From: Cerioporus squamosus
Taxonomy: Eukaryota > Basidiomycota > Agaricomycetes > Polyporales > Polyporaceae
DNA: 25,036 bases
Direction: 5' to 3'
Assembly (NCBI GenBank): GCA_022592435.1
Contig: JABYQS010000397.1
Span: 1-25,036, forward strand
Position numbers and translations under genes: made by a program. Positions within the stretch are counted from its first letter, which is position 1. Each line of letters begins with the position of its first letter. Below the pieces are notes generated by a model. It ran no database searches and had not been told where the DNA came from. It was given only the letters and a program-made list of their open reading frames with translations. Positions 1 through 11,900 of the stretch are shown here, piece after piece.

Positions 1-1656
1 AGCCGATGCTATCCGAGGAAGAGCAGCTCGCGCGTGCACTCGAGGAGTCTATGAGGATGACCTCCGCCTTCCCTACACCGTCTCTGGCCCGACAGCACTC
101 GAACATGACTTCTTCGCCGGAGCAGGGTCCGATCGCTCCGTCGCGACATTCGATGCCTGATCTTGACATCACTGTCGCGTCCTCTAGTCGGAGGGCCAGC
201 CAGCGGGTGAGTGGCGGCTTTCGTGCTGAACAGATCTCCGCGGATGAGGCGCTTGCTCGTCAATTGGCCGAAGAGGAAGAGCGGCTGCTGCAGGAGGAAG
301 AGGAGGAACAACGGAGGAGCTCGACTTCACCCCCTTCTCAAGCATCAACTCAGTCCCCAGCGAACGCTGCACCCCCGGAAGCCGACCCACTACCACAGTA
401 TGACGATGCGGTGTCTGCTCCGCCCGCGGTATCCTCACCGCCCGCATCTTCCTTCTACAACTCCTCCCTCACAGCCCTTCTCCCTGTTGCGGCGAACGGT
501 GCAGGGCCCTCTCAGCCTGGGTCACCTACGCGCATGACATCACTCAACCGCAGCATATCCGACAAGCCCATACCACCCAGAAGCAGTGTGTCTCCCGCCC
601 TCGATAGGCCGCTGGGCCGCTCACAGTCGTGTGGAGAGAGCAGTCCTGTGTCGGCCTCTACTCTCATGGCGCCCACACAATCGGCAGCGTCTTCGACATC
701 AGATTTGCAGGAGGACAAGGACTCCGAAGCCCATGCTTCTGGTGTCGAAGTTGTGCCTAATACACAATACGTCGACGCCGAGTTGCTAGCAGGATTAGGT
801 ACGTTATGACCTCTTTCGTCGTGTTGTCGCGCTCATTTACTTACCGGGCTGCACAGCTATGAACTTCGGCACGCCTCCTATCAGTCCCTCCTTGAAACCG
901 TTCTCGGGCGTTATCCCGAATGTCATCGCGCTGCCTTATGGGCGCACTTTACCGTTCTACATCAAGGCGCCCAGTTGGCGGAACATGCTGAAGCTGATGG
1001 CGAGACTGAGCGGGACTCGTCTGGAACCTACAATGGAGGCTATGGCAGTAGTCAAGACAGAGATGAGACTTCGAGTGGTGATCTCGTTTGTCAAGGTGCG
1101 CATGAGATACCTCAGCGTTCACAACTGGCCTGATGTTCTCTCAACCCAGGTGCACCACGCGTCGAGCGATTGGCATACCGTCCTGTATATCACCATCGAC
1201 CATCCGATACCACCGAACGCTCCCACTGGATGGAAGTACAAGAACGGCGACACAAGCACCTTGCCTTGGTCCTACACGCTGTCGCAGCTGCCGGCGTTCC
1301 TCCGCGACGGCGCGGACTCTCCTCTCTCCAAATTCTACACCATCCCTTCCACGAACGAGCTGCCATTCCCCGTCCTGCCGATCAGCTTCCCAAACCTTGC
1401 GACCTACCTCGCGACGGCGCTCGAGACGGCGCGTGATGCCATGCATGACAGCTCGAGCGGCGTCCGGCGCCTGGCAAAGTATATCGACCAGTTCTACCCG
1501 AACGACCGCCCGACGCTCGATGACGGACCGGAGCGCAGCGGCATGCGGCAGCGGCTGAAGAACCTGGTCGGCATGGGCAGCAAGCCACAACGAGACCGCA
1601 ATGCGGACGTTTACGAGCTCGTCACGCCCTTTGTGCCCGACGATTTCGGCCGTTGA
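1..1656 (+). CDS. Ubiquitin-interacting-motif protein, C-terminal part (5' end outside window)
   Basis: I do not recognise this family. Exons: 1–798, 857–1095 and 1150–1656, stop TGA at 1654. The frame is open to the left edge, so the ATG at 6 may be internal. The first residues (EEEQLARALEESM) fit a ubiquitin-interacting motif, and a second acidic helix with DEALARQLAEEEE lies near residue 80. A low-complexity Ser/Pro/Ala region with a PLPQYDDA stretch follows. The C-terminal half looks globular and conserved (LPFYIKAPSWRNMLKLMARLSGT, then DWHTVLYITIDHPIP). The intron at 799–856 is clear, because GTACGT to CACAG joins LLAGLA to MNFGTPP. The intron at 1096–1149 is 54 nt, in frame and free of stops. 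I infer it because removing it gives a compact FVK-VHHASSDWHT join. Binding of ubiquitin is an inference from the motif only. Confidence 0.7.
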
Positions 1657-2567
1657 CACATCTCGGCCTCTGTTGTTTTGGTGGTGATGGCGACCCCTCT
1701 CACTGTCACGGTCGTGGTCGCTAGTGTCGTTGCTTTCCCGAGCGTGGACATATTCGTAATGCCTCGTGTAATCATGTATGCTTTGGTTTCTGTCGCTCTT
1801 GTCCGCAGGATATGGATATTTGTTTCCCTCGTAGCCGTACTGATAGTAACACTGATGGCTCTTTGTATCGCTAACGACCTCAGCTCACATCGCCATGACC
1901 GTTCTATACTCTCCTTCGGGTCACCCGTTTCTATTCCTCGTATTTATCCCGTTAGAATACCTCTGGAACTCCCGCCTCCGTAAAGCTGACTCTCCCCTGA
2001 CTGTACACCTATGCCTCGCTGTCACTTCTACCGCTGTAACGACGAGATGATGAAGTTCATTGGATGTTCGCGTTTCACGTCTGCAATGTGCAACCTGTGG
2101 ACACGGGTCCAGCGGCGTTTAACGGGGGACGCGCCTGCTTCTGGCATATAACTCCGGGGCCCCGAGTCGGATCGCTGAGTTAGCCTCGCGTCTGGTGGGT
2201 GTTGATGGGTGAGCATTGACCGCTGGCTGACATCGTGTATTATGTATCAAACCACCACGTTCCTGTGGTGCTGACCGGATAACTGTCCAGAGAACACTGA
2301 TGGTCTCCACACGTGTCCCGCAGTGAGAAGATGTATATAGAACTGGAAGTACTATCATGCAATGGATCTTAGGCAGCAAGACCTACTCTTTGGCCTCTAA
2401 CCGACTATTTCTCGAGACAAAGTCATTCCCCTCCGAGGAGAGGGTTAAGCACGCTCGAACCTACTCACTTGCCGAATCGGGCAGAACGGTGTTGTGTGTA
2501 GACGCCCGATGTTACTGTATGCTTTCGGCAAGCTTTCAGATGCCTTTGCAATCTCCCTCTGGCGAAC
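1657..2567. other. Intergenic region between UIM gene and RPP1
   Basis: About 0.9 kb without a convincing gene. The open frame at 1678–1983 is hydrophobic but has no family motifs and follows the stop directly, so it reads as 3' UTR. A TATATA at 2334–2339 is a possible core promoter element for the downstream gene. A 6-bp hairpin (CACCAC/GTGGTG) lies near 2253–2271. Nothing else stands out. Confidence 0.5.
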
Positions 2568-3912
2568 ATGTTTGTCGACCTCAACGTCCCCGTACCCACT
2601 CTATCAAAACAGCAACTCAACCAAACTGCCTCGAAGAAGGGCAAAGGAAAGCAAGAGCAGAGCGCCGTACCTCCCGCCTTCACCCCTGGCCAAGTTGCCG
2701 CAATCGAGAGCCGCATAGATACGCTCGTGCATTGTCAGTACTGCACTCAGTTATTGGGCTAGTCATTCTGATCATAGAGAAGTTAGTAGGATACACTGTC
2801 TTTGCGTTCAACCAGACCGTCGAACGGAAGGTAGACCCGAAGACCTTCGTCAACACGCTTAACCCGCTCTTAGGCCAACTACGCAAACGCGATGGAGTCG
2901 TATACCTGAAGAGACTGACAATTGTGCTGGACGAGGAGAGCGAGAAGGGGTTTGGGCTGGTGCGCCGTGACTACGCTCCCTACTGACTGCCTCGCTCACC
3001 CTGGACCAGACAAACGGCAACTCTGCCCTCTTCGCGCCCTACGACTTGCTCGCGCTCGCCCCCACAACTGCCGCCTCCTTCTCCCTCGCATGTCTCACGC
3101 ATACGCAACCCACACCTCTGACCACGCACATCATATCTCTCCCGCTCACGCTCCCCCGCCTTCCCTTCAACCTCAAGCACACCCTCGTCCGCGCCGCGCT
3201 GAAAAACGGCGCGGTTTTCGAGATCAACTACGTTGGCGCACTCGGAGGAGAAGGCGACCCTGCGCTTACAATACCAAGCGGGAGCGAGAGCGGCGCTGGG
3301 GCGAAGAGAAACTGGTGGGCGGCCGCGAGGGAGGTCGCGCGCGTGACGAAGGGAAGGGCATCTTGGTGAGCGGCGGTGTGTTCAATGACGCAGACCTGCG
3401 AGCACCGCGCGATGTGGCTAATTTGTAAGTGGAGTTTCGCGTTTGTACTCGGTCGACAATCGTTGATGGCCTTCTCAGGATCACTGTGCTTGGCGTCGCA
3501 CAAGATGTCGCCCACGACGCGTCTTCCAAGGTCCCACAATCGTTGATTTTGCGAGCTCGTAGGGTGTCCTTTCTCTCAGTAGGGCGGACTCGTCTGATAA
3601 TGATCGTCTGTTCTCACAGACACACGGAAGACGTACCGCGCAGTGTTCTCGGAACCGAAGGTTGTCATCCCTCAAGGTACTACCGCTGCAGATGCGCGTC
3701 CGCCAGATGTGGATATGGGCGATAGCACTCTCCCAACTTCTGAAACGCCATCGGGGACAAGTGCATCCGCGCAGCAAGTGGCACAGAGCGCGCCGGTCGA
3801 GGGGACAGCCGGGAAGAAACGAGTCTTAGAGCCATCGCCAAAGAAGGATGGGGCCGGTTCGGAAGTCGACGGGGCAAGGAAGAAGAAGAAAAAGAACAAG
3901 CTGCAAGGCTGA
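2568..3912 (+). CDS. RPP1: RNase P/MRP protein subunit Rpp1 (Rpp30 family), with apparent 1-nt frameshift
   Basis: This is the fungal homologue of the RNase P and RNase MRP subunit Rpp30/Rpp1, which acts in tRNA 5'-leader and rRNA processing in the nucleus. Exons: 2568–2733, 2787–2959, 3010–3424, 3479–3558 and 3620–3912. The N-terminus MFVDLNVPVP is the family signature. LGYTVFAFNQTV follows after the first intron, then YLKRLTIVLDEE, FEINYVGALGG, APRDVANLITVLG and TRKTYRAVFSEP. The tail is basic (KKKKKNK). Exon phases agree throughout except inside exon 3. Near 3346–3357 the frame must shift by one missing base to continue from ARVTKG to GILVSGGVFNDADLRAP. With one base restored the total is 376 codons. 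Read literally, the frame stops at 3369 after about 232 residues. No GT-AG intron of credible size explains the jump. A sequencing or assembly error is the simplest cause, because the family is essential. Confidence 0.9.
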
Positions 3913-4388
3913 CAGGAGCTAGCCACATCGTCGCATTCAATGTTGACGTACTTACTAGTATCCTCATCGCGGGAGAATTTGCATCTTGAAGTCTCGCTGC
4001 GACTCATGTCACGGTGAGCTTAAGGGAGGCCAGTACGCGACTAAGGTGGATGTTGGCAGGTTGAGCACTTCCGGTCAGTGAGGTGGCGTTCTATAATCGG
4101 TACTCCCCCCTAGGAGCTTTCACCCTGACTGTGGTTCGCGCTCCTTCCTTGGTCACTATGATGTCGAAACCCCTCAAGATTTCAAAAGCGTACGGGGGGT
4201 GGGATTATTCCTCAGCGTATATATACAGCATCAGTGCTTGCCGTAGCTCTCCAGCCAACCACCTTGGTTTCTAAGTCCAAGTACGTCCCCATGTCTACAG
4301 CGTTGCGTCAGTGCTGACCTGTAAGTACAGAACAACTTCGAGCGACCCATATACTCCATCTACTTCATTATATCAAGTTTCGAGCAGC
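3913..4388 (+). promoter_or_regulatory. Intergenic region with TATA box upstream of the orphan gene
   Basis: Just under 0.5 kb without a supported gene. A clear TATATATA at 4218–4225 lies about 165 bases before the ATG at 4389. Sequences resembling splice donors (for example GTAAGTACAG near 4321) suggest a spliced 5' leader, but this cannot be fixed from sequence alone. The short open frame at 4083–4274 has no recognisable features. Confidence 0.4.
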
Positions 4389-5167
<779 letters not shown>

Positions 5168-5182
5168 TCAACGCACCATGAC

Positions 5183-5189
5183 TTTTATA
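5183..5189 (-). promoter_or_regulatory. TATA box of the peroxidase fragment
   Basis: TATAAAA on the minus strand, 70 bases upstream of the peroxidase ATG at 5113. This spacing is usual for class II peroxidase genes, so the fragment kept its core promoter. Confidence 0.65.
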
Positions 5190-6595
5190 CCTGCTCGTCA
5201 TCTGGCTACGAGTTCGTTTGGGTGCTCATATCGAGGCTCGAAACGCGGTGAAGAGGACGAAAAGATGAGTCCAACCAATGGCAGACCGCCTGTTTCGAAT
5301 GGACGCACAGACTTCCAAGCCAGAACATCCAGAGCCGCACCGATAGGCGGTCTCCCATGCCAGACCATGCTGACAGACACGGGAGTCGTATTCCAGTCGT
5401 CGCAAGGCGCAGATGCGCAGGTAACAGGACTGCACAACGCTCAAGATGGAAGTGCAACGACCGCATAACCCCAGGAACCGGTTCCACGGACACGGGCATA
5501 GGGTAGCGCAAGCCATGAAACCGGCTCCGACGTACCGCAGAAACAAAGCTAGCCTGGGAGTGAGCCGCACGATGTCAAATCCTTAGCTATGGATAAAAGA
5601 CATAGTTTCCATAAGTGCCGGAATGGGACCACGGAGTCGACTGTAGCGTCTCATAGATGGGCTCTTGGCCTGTGGTTATCCGCGTATCGGTTAGAGGGTT
5701 TGCACAGAACTGGCCTCGAACAGAGTTCGTCGTGAGTGAAGGACGCGCGAGTGTTACACACAGCCGGTTCCGAGCCTCTGAACCCTGAGAATGGGGTGCT
5801 GGAGCATGGGCGAGCATTGAAGCGTTGAGTAGCACAATTCGCGCAAATGAGACCGAGTCCAAGGGACAGAACGAACCTCAAACCGAGGAGCGGGGACGAG
5901 CCTTGTCGAGGACGATGCTCGGGTCAACCGAACTTCAATGCTTGATTGACATTTGCAGCGTCACTGGTGCTCTAGACACATAGCATAGCGATGGGTTCAG
6001 CGCTGCGCAGAAATTGCGCAGATCATCCGACCAGGTGGCCGAGCTTGCGGTGTATCTACGATCGGTCAGATACTACTCATCGTGGTTAAACGAAGCGAAC
6101 CTTGACCGTAACCGCGATAACTTCGGGCAATCAATACCCCGTGTCCCTCCTGCGACCTCTCCGGCGTCGTTGCTGCGCATTGCAAGTCATGTCTGCATTG
6201 CCTCGACCTCTGTGGCGGGGGTCTGGAAGACGGGAAGTCGGAGACGACGGGCCACTCGGAGTGAGTGCGTAGGTATGCGCAGGCTGAATCGCGAGATCTG
6301 AGCGCCGGCTTGGCTCGGCTTGGTCAGTACGATCAGAGATTACGTTCGATCTTATCAGATAAGTCATAGGGATTAGCCCAGAGCCGCGGTGCTGCGTCAG
6401 GCTGCCGCCGCCCATGCCCCTCGTCGTTCTCGATGATGCCCAACGTCCTATCGTCGGCCCCCACGTCGGAATTACCGCCAGACCCACTTACCAATGCCGA
6501 GCGCGCTCTTATACTCCGGATAGAGTCCAGCGTTCCTCTAGAACCCCGCTAGAAAGAACCCCCGCATCCCCAAGTCGCATACCTGCCCCGCAGAC
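5190..6595. other. Gene-poor region upstream of peroxidase fragment and APD1
   Basis: About 1.4 kb between two divergent start codons. The open frames here (for example 5226–5570 and 6014–6301) carry no family motifs. Small-scale structure includes a direct repeat TGCGCAGA-AAT-TGCGCAGA near 6004–6022 and the GATA palindrome listed separately. I see no gene or transposon. Confidence 0.5.
6351..6363. promoter_or_regulatory. Palindromic GATA site (ATCWGATAA type)
   Basis: CTTATCAGATAAG is a 13-base palindrome. Both strands contain ATCWGATAA, the site bound by fungal iron-responsive GATA factors of the SreA/Fep1/Urbs1 group. It lies about 230 bases before the start of the Fe-S protein gene at 6596. 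Binding is an inference. A second ATCAGATAA occurs inside a coding exon at 18710, so one chance copy per window is not surprising. Confidence 0.4.
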
Positions 6596-8064
6596 ATGAG
6601 CGCGTTTCGCAAACTGAAGGCACTTGCACTCGGCCAGAACCTCGACATGGACCAGACCGCCGCTCAACTCCAGGCAGCAGAGGTTCCTGTGTCGGAAGCC
6701 CCTTGCAGAGCTTGTGCAGATCCTTGCGATGAAGGTGAGTTTACGGCACTGCAACCACCTCTTTGGACGAGTTGCAAACCTTCCCGGTACGCTAGGCCAC
6801 GATGAATACCCGAAGTTCGATGTGGATATGGAAACGGAGATGCTTGGCTCGGTGAAGCCGTACGGCCGTCAGGTATGTTCCTTGGAAGATCTCCTGGGCT
6901 CATGCCGTTAATCTATGAGCTAGATAGTCATCTCAACTGGCAAGTCGGACTGGGTCCGTGAGGTCACCAATGCTCGTGGCTCCCTCGCTGCGTTTGTGTC
7001 CGACGTGTCCTCCCCCGGTCTCTTTGGTGGTGGTGCGGGAGGCAAGGAGCACAACGGCAAGGAGAAGAAGCACGACGACAAACCCGCCAATGGCGCTAAG
7101 CCCGCAGTCTCTGGAGTGTTTCCCGCAAACCCCGCCAAAGTCCCCAAGGTCACCATCCTGAACGGCAGCCACCGCACTGTCTCAGAAGACGACGACAAGG
7201 AGACCGTGCTCGTCTTCCCCGACTACAAGGTCGTCACCGAGGTCGAGAGCTCGCACGCCGGCGCGGAGGAGCTGTGGGAGCACGCTCTGAGCCCATCGGT
7301 GGACCTGCACTCGGTACCTCAAAATGCGAAAGACACCTCCGTGAAGTCATGGATCCTCCCCTACGCATGCGTTATCCTCCTCTGTGCGTCCCCTTCCATC
7401 TCCCGCCTTCCTTCTGGCTGAACCTTACCTCGTCACCCCACTTCTCAGGTTCACACAAGCGGCGCGACAACCGCTGTGCAATCGCCGCGCCCAAGCTCGA
7501 GCACGGTACGTCCCTGTCCCTTCCCCTACGCCAAACGTCACCCCGCTCCACCAACGCTCACACTGACTGAATGGCACAGCGCTCACCGTCTCCCTCGAGC
7601 GTGAGGGCTGGGAAGTCCACACCCAAGTCGAGGCCCCCACCCTCTCAGGGCCCGCGCTCGAGGACGACCCCGTCCTCGCGGGCCTGCCGTCCGAGGAAGA
7701 GAAACAGGCGGAGATCCTCCGCCGGCTCAAGAGCGTCGACGCAGCGCACGCCGAGCACAAGCGCGCCCTCATCCTCTACTGCTCGCACATCGGCGGGCAC
7801 AAGTACGCCGGGAACGTCATCGTGAGCCTCCTGCCTAGTGACCCTCTCCCGCGAGTATCGTTCGTTGACGGTATGTGTGTGTATGCGCGCGAACGACAGA
7901 TCAACACCCCCCGGGGCGCGTCGATCTGGTACGGGCGCGTCACGCCGCACGAGGTCGACGCGATCGTGAAGGAGACGATTGTCGGTGGACGGATCCTCCC
8001 AGCGCTCCTCCGCGGTGGGATGAACCTGTGTCATCCTGGGCGCAAGAGCCTGAACGATTGGTAG
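6596..8064 (+). CDS. APD1: Apd1-like (sucrase/ferredoxin-like) thioredoxin-fold [2Fe-2S] protein
   Basis: Fungal Apd1/Aim32-type protein of the sucrase-ferredoxin-like family, a thioredoxin-fold protein with a [2Fe-2S] cluster held by two Cys and two His. Exons: 6596–6734, 6796–6872, 6924–7383, 7449–7505, 7580–7821 and 7900–8064, giving 379 residues. An N-terminal Cys-rich patch (APCRACADPC, residues 35–44) leads to VISTGKSDWVREVTNARGSLAA. The cluster motifs are intact: C226-SHKRRDNR-C235 (CX8C) and H314-IGG-H318 (HX3H), followed by KYAGNVI and SIWYGRV. The protein ends HPGRKSLNDW. Intron 3 splits the codon of the first cluster Cys (T|GT). The last intron is 78 nt and open in frame, so retention would insert 26 residues into the KYAGNVI/INTPRGASIW region. 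The yeast homologue is linked to actin patches and redox/metal stress; the role here is inferred from the family. Confidence 0.88.
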
Positions 8065-8712
8065 CGTCGGGCACGCCTAATGATAGACAATACAGACTCG
8101 TACGTATCGGTATCGGTACCACTGTGGTTCCCTTCAACATGGGAACGTTCTCGAGACTGCCACATGTCGGGACCGAGGACTGCCACCGACACATGGACAG
8201 ACAATGCATCAGATCTCAGACCTCAGGACTCAGGTATGGACTACGCTAGGTCCACGCACGAAGCACAGAGAAAACCGACAAAGTGTTGCTTTTAGTACTA
8301 CATGGATGAAGGTGATTACTACATGGGCCCCGGCGTACAAGGCATATACATAGATCCGAATATCGATGGTATACGCGGGTGTACAACATGGGGCATACAG
8401 TACGTGGACTTGGTCACTTGTTGTATGTGATAAGAAGAGGGTGGTAGGCGGCAGACCTCCTGAAGTCTACATCGACAGCGTCAACGACAACTATATCAAA
8501 GTCACGGTGAGTTGGAGAGAAGCGACATTGGTCAGACATAATTAAGAAGAGGAAAGAAACGGGAGACGAAGTCCATGGGATAGCATTGAGGGATAGGCGG
8601 CGGACGACCCTTCCAGTATTTGGGAGACGAGGGGGCAGATATCACGTTGAGTAGGCGGGCAGGCGGGGCACATCCAGGAGATCGACGACGACGACGGACG
8701 AGCGACGCACTG
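8065..8712. other. Convergent intergenic region between APD1 and SCH9
   Basis: About 0.65 kb separating two 3' ends. It probably holds the 3' untranslated regions of both genes. No open frame with recognisable protein features and no repeat were seen. Confidence 0.5.
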
Positions 8713-11660
8713 TCATACATGCATATCGTCGTCGAACCCATCGAACGCGTCCCCTCCTCTCCGCCTGCTCTTCGCATACCGCCCCGCCGGCGAGTCGCTG
8801 TCCACCTCGTCGTCCGTCGTCGGGTACGCGCTCTCGGGCTCCTCCTCCTCCGGCTCCTCCTTCTCCGCGAGCATGCCCGCGGGCGGCGGCACGATCGACT
8901 CGCCGTGGTACGTGAACCCGCGGAAGTTCTCCTGGACGCTGTTCGTCAGCGGCGGCACCTCGTCCCGCTTCTTCTTCGACTTCGCGATCTCGATGCCCTG
9001 CACGGGCGTCGGGCCCGGGCGGTCCGAGCCGAGGGGCCCGTTCGGCATGTGCATCGTCCCGTTCACGCTCGAGGAGAGCGTCACCCAGTCGGGCGACGGG
9101 TCCTCCTCCTCGAATGCCATCTCCTGGATCCCGATCTCGGCCATATTCGCGGACGTGAACTCGGGGTCGAAGTTGGCGACGGACTCGTCCGACTCGACGA
9201 CGGGCTTGAATGGAGGGGTGACTTGCTTCTTGTACAGCGCATCCCAGTCGATTGTCTTGAAGAACGGGTGCTCCTTCAACTCGGCGGCGTCCCGCTGAGC
9301 GCCAAGACGGTGCTTGGGATTGCGGTTGAGCAGCTAGAAGGGGATCGCAGTTGAGTCGGTGCCCTTAAGTTACGCATGACGTTGACTTACCCCCTTGACG
9401 AACTGCTTGCCGTCCTCGTTAATGACGCCCTTGGGGAACTTGATCTTGCCGAAGCAGATATTCTTGTACATCTGCTGCGTGTCCTCGGCGTAGAACGGAC
9501 TCCATCCGCAGCACATCTCGAACAGGAGAACACCGAGACTCCAGAAATCGACCAACTTCGAGTACCCATGCTCGTCCAGGAGCACTTCAGGGGCAAGGTA
9601 TTCCGTTGTACCGCAGAACGTGTTCGTGAGCTCGTCAGACCGGAGGTCCGGTTTCGACAGGCCGAAATCGCATAGTGCGACGTGGCCAGTGGCATCAAGC
9701 AAGATGTTCTCGGGCTTCAGATCACTGCGCTCGGAGTGAGCCGGTCTGCTCGATCCACGAACTTACCAGGGAACTTACCGATATACGATATCGTACTTGT
9801 GAAGGTGCTCGAGGGCAAGGATCAGCTCCGCAACGTAGAACCGCGCACGCTCCTCGCTGAACCGTGTCTCCTTCTGCAGATGCCAGAACAGCTCGCCACC
9901 GCTCTTGAAGTCTGTGACGAGGTACAGATCCGTTTCTGTCTGGAAGGAGAACTTGAGGCCGACGAGGAAGGGACACTCCAGAGAGCGCTGCAGGATCTTG
10001 CGCTCGCCGATTGTATGCGCGACTTCCTTCTTCTCGATGATTTCGCGCTTCGAGAGGACCTTCATCGCGTATATGCGCTTCGTGTCACGTTTCCGAACCT
10101 GAAACACCCGGCCGAACGTGCCCCGGCCGATGAGCTTGAGGAACTCAAAGTCCCGCGGTGTGAGCGCGCGCTTGGTCTATGGCATGACATCGGAATCGGA
10201 TGTCGGGTGTCGCGTAGTGGTCGAGGTCGTGAGAACAGTAGGGGATATGCGATCGGCAGTCGAAGAACCGGGGGCAAGGTGGGGAAGCGAGGCGGAACGT
10301 GGTCAGAGATGAGGAACGCGACAGCTGCGCGGATCATGTGCTTACCTTGTTTGCCTCGAACGTAATCTGCACTCTCATCTCTCCTGTGACGGTCTCGCTC
10401 TCGAACGGCTGCAGCCTGCACACGCAGTATGATTGGTTCGGGATTGCGCGAACATGACGAACACGGGTGTCCAACAGGTAGTACAGGACGCACAGAAAAT
10501 TTTGCAGGAGAGCACGGTCAGAGATGCTTGGCGGAAGACGGATAACGATACGTGCACTCACTTGTACCATTGGTCCACGGTATGATCGTGGACTAATGCG
10601 GGCTTGATCTGAACGGTACCCAGGAAGGCATGCTCGGACAAGGAGCGGTCGTATACGCTGAAGGTGATAACAGACTGCTCGGAGGTCACATCGCTGTGCA
10701 GCATGAGCGACCTGGCAGAATAGAGGGATCGAAGATCGTGAGCACTCACAAGGAGACCTCGTGCTTCCAAACCGGGTTGTGCGCATTGATGCGAGAGCCC
10801 AGCATCTGCGAGAGATGCGACTTACCAGAGCCGAGTGAGGAGGACGGGGTCGCCTGTGCGCTACCTCGCGCGCTGGAGCCGCCGCTTCCCGCCCGGCCGT
10901 TCGGGTTCGCCTTGTTGCTTATCGCACCGAGAGCAGACAAAGCAGTGGACGAGGGATTGCGCGAGAGGGTGCTGGTGGCGACGCCTTTGACCTCCTTGTC
11001 GTCCTCGCCGGTCGGGTCGCGCGATACGAACTCGTTCTGCTCGAACTGCACGACGACGTAGGGACGCGAGGCCGAGGAGCGGACGTTGAGCCCGCGAGCC
11101 TGGATGAGCTTGACGTGGATTTGGCCCTTGGATGGACCGGATGGGTGCATCGATGACGATGCGGAGGTGCCAGTAGATACGGGGGTGTTCTTGCCTGTGC
11201 TCTTGGGCGCAGAAGAAGATCCGGAAGAGGACGAGGAGCCGGCAGAGCCAGGCTGCTTGGTGTTCTGACGCTTTGGAGGAGGTGGCTGCTGCATGTTGAA
11301 GACCGGCGCATTAAGGGAGAGACTGGTTGTTGGGAGAGCGGAGGGAAGAGGCGTCGCGGAGGGCGTCAAGGGGCCTAATTGGGACGGAGGCTCGGGGCCA
11401 TTGACGGCGGGTTGGGCTGGGCCACCGAGCACGGACGGAGAGAGGGCGTGGGCGTGGGTGTTGAGCAGATGGTGGTGGTACGACGGCGGGTGCTGGCTGA
11501 CAGGCGTGGTCGCCGTCTGCGCCTGCATCTGTGTCTGCGTCTGCGTGGGCTGCGACGGGATCTGCAGCGGCGGGATGTCAAACGGATTCTTGCGCTCCTG
11601 TCCGTTGGGCCCCGCCCGAGGGGTCAGATCGGCGGGGTTCGAGGGCCAGAACTTGAGCAT
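8713..11660 (-). CDS. SCH9: Sch9-type AGC protein kinase with N-terminal C2 domain
   Basis: Homologue of yeast Sch9 and S. pombe Sck1/Sck2, the S6K-like AGC kinase that works downstream of TORC1 in nutrient, stress and lifespan control. Exons on the minus strand: 11660–10750, 10693–10562, 10415–10346, 10176–9779, 9724–9391 and 9333–8713, giving 821 residues. Residues 1–175 are low-complexity (Gln/Thr-, Pro- and Ser-rich). The C2 domain spans about 178–370 (QIHVKLIQARGLNV, PVWKHEVSFDVTSE, ITFSVYDRSL) with a long Ser/Gly insertion. In the kinase domain the Gly loop GRGTFG is at 388–393, the AMK lysine at 410, YRDLKPEN with the catalytic Asp near 505, and DFG at 523–525. The activation-loop Thr is near 539 (TNTFCGTTEYLAPE). 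The AGC tail has a hydrophobic motif, FRGFTY, with Thr near 756, the site phosphorylated by TORC1 in the family. All catalytic residues are present. The introns around the 70-nt third exon (146 and 169 nt) are longer than others here. Confidence 0.95.
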
Positions 11661-11900
11661 GATCGGGCGTGCGGGCGGTGACGGCGAGCAGGGGCTACTA
11701 TGCAGCGAAGAGCGATATGGAGGCGGTCTGGGACGTCGAGCACTAGTAGGTTAGAGGAGATGAGATAGTCACAAAAGCGAGCTCCGAGGCGTCATCGCCT
11801 TTCCATATCCATCCCAGCATCCCGGGCTGCTCCACACTTGCAATTGCTCATTCTATTGCCAAGACGATGCACCCGACTGAACATACGCCCGCCGCCGCAG

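Noticed and set aside
1678..1983. 101-codon hydrophobic open frame after the UIM gene
   Set aside because: Sits directly in the probable 3' UTR, no motif, and no promoter signal of its own.
3334..3356. Possible mini-intron to explain the RPP1 frame jump
   Set aside because: A GT-AG pair of 23 nt gives the right phase but is far below workable intron size, has no branch-point sequence and would remove conserved residues.
8620..9354. 244-codon plus-strand open frame
   Set aside because: It is antisense to the SCH9 C-terminal exon; Arg-rich, repetitive composition typical of a GC-rich shadow frame, with no motif or splice logic.
10177..10561. Long SCH9 introns as hosts of a snoRNA
   Set aside because: No convincing pair of C and D boxes or H/ACA layout could be seen in either intron.
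11293..11754. 153-codon plus-strand open frame
   Set aside because: Antisense to the low-complexity first exon of SCH9; no protein family features.
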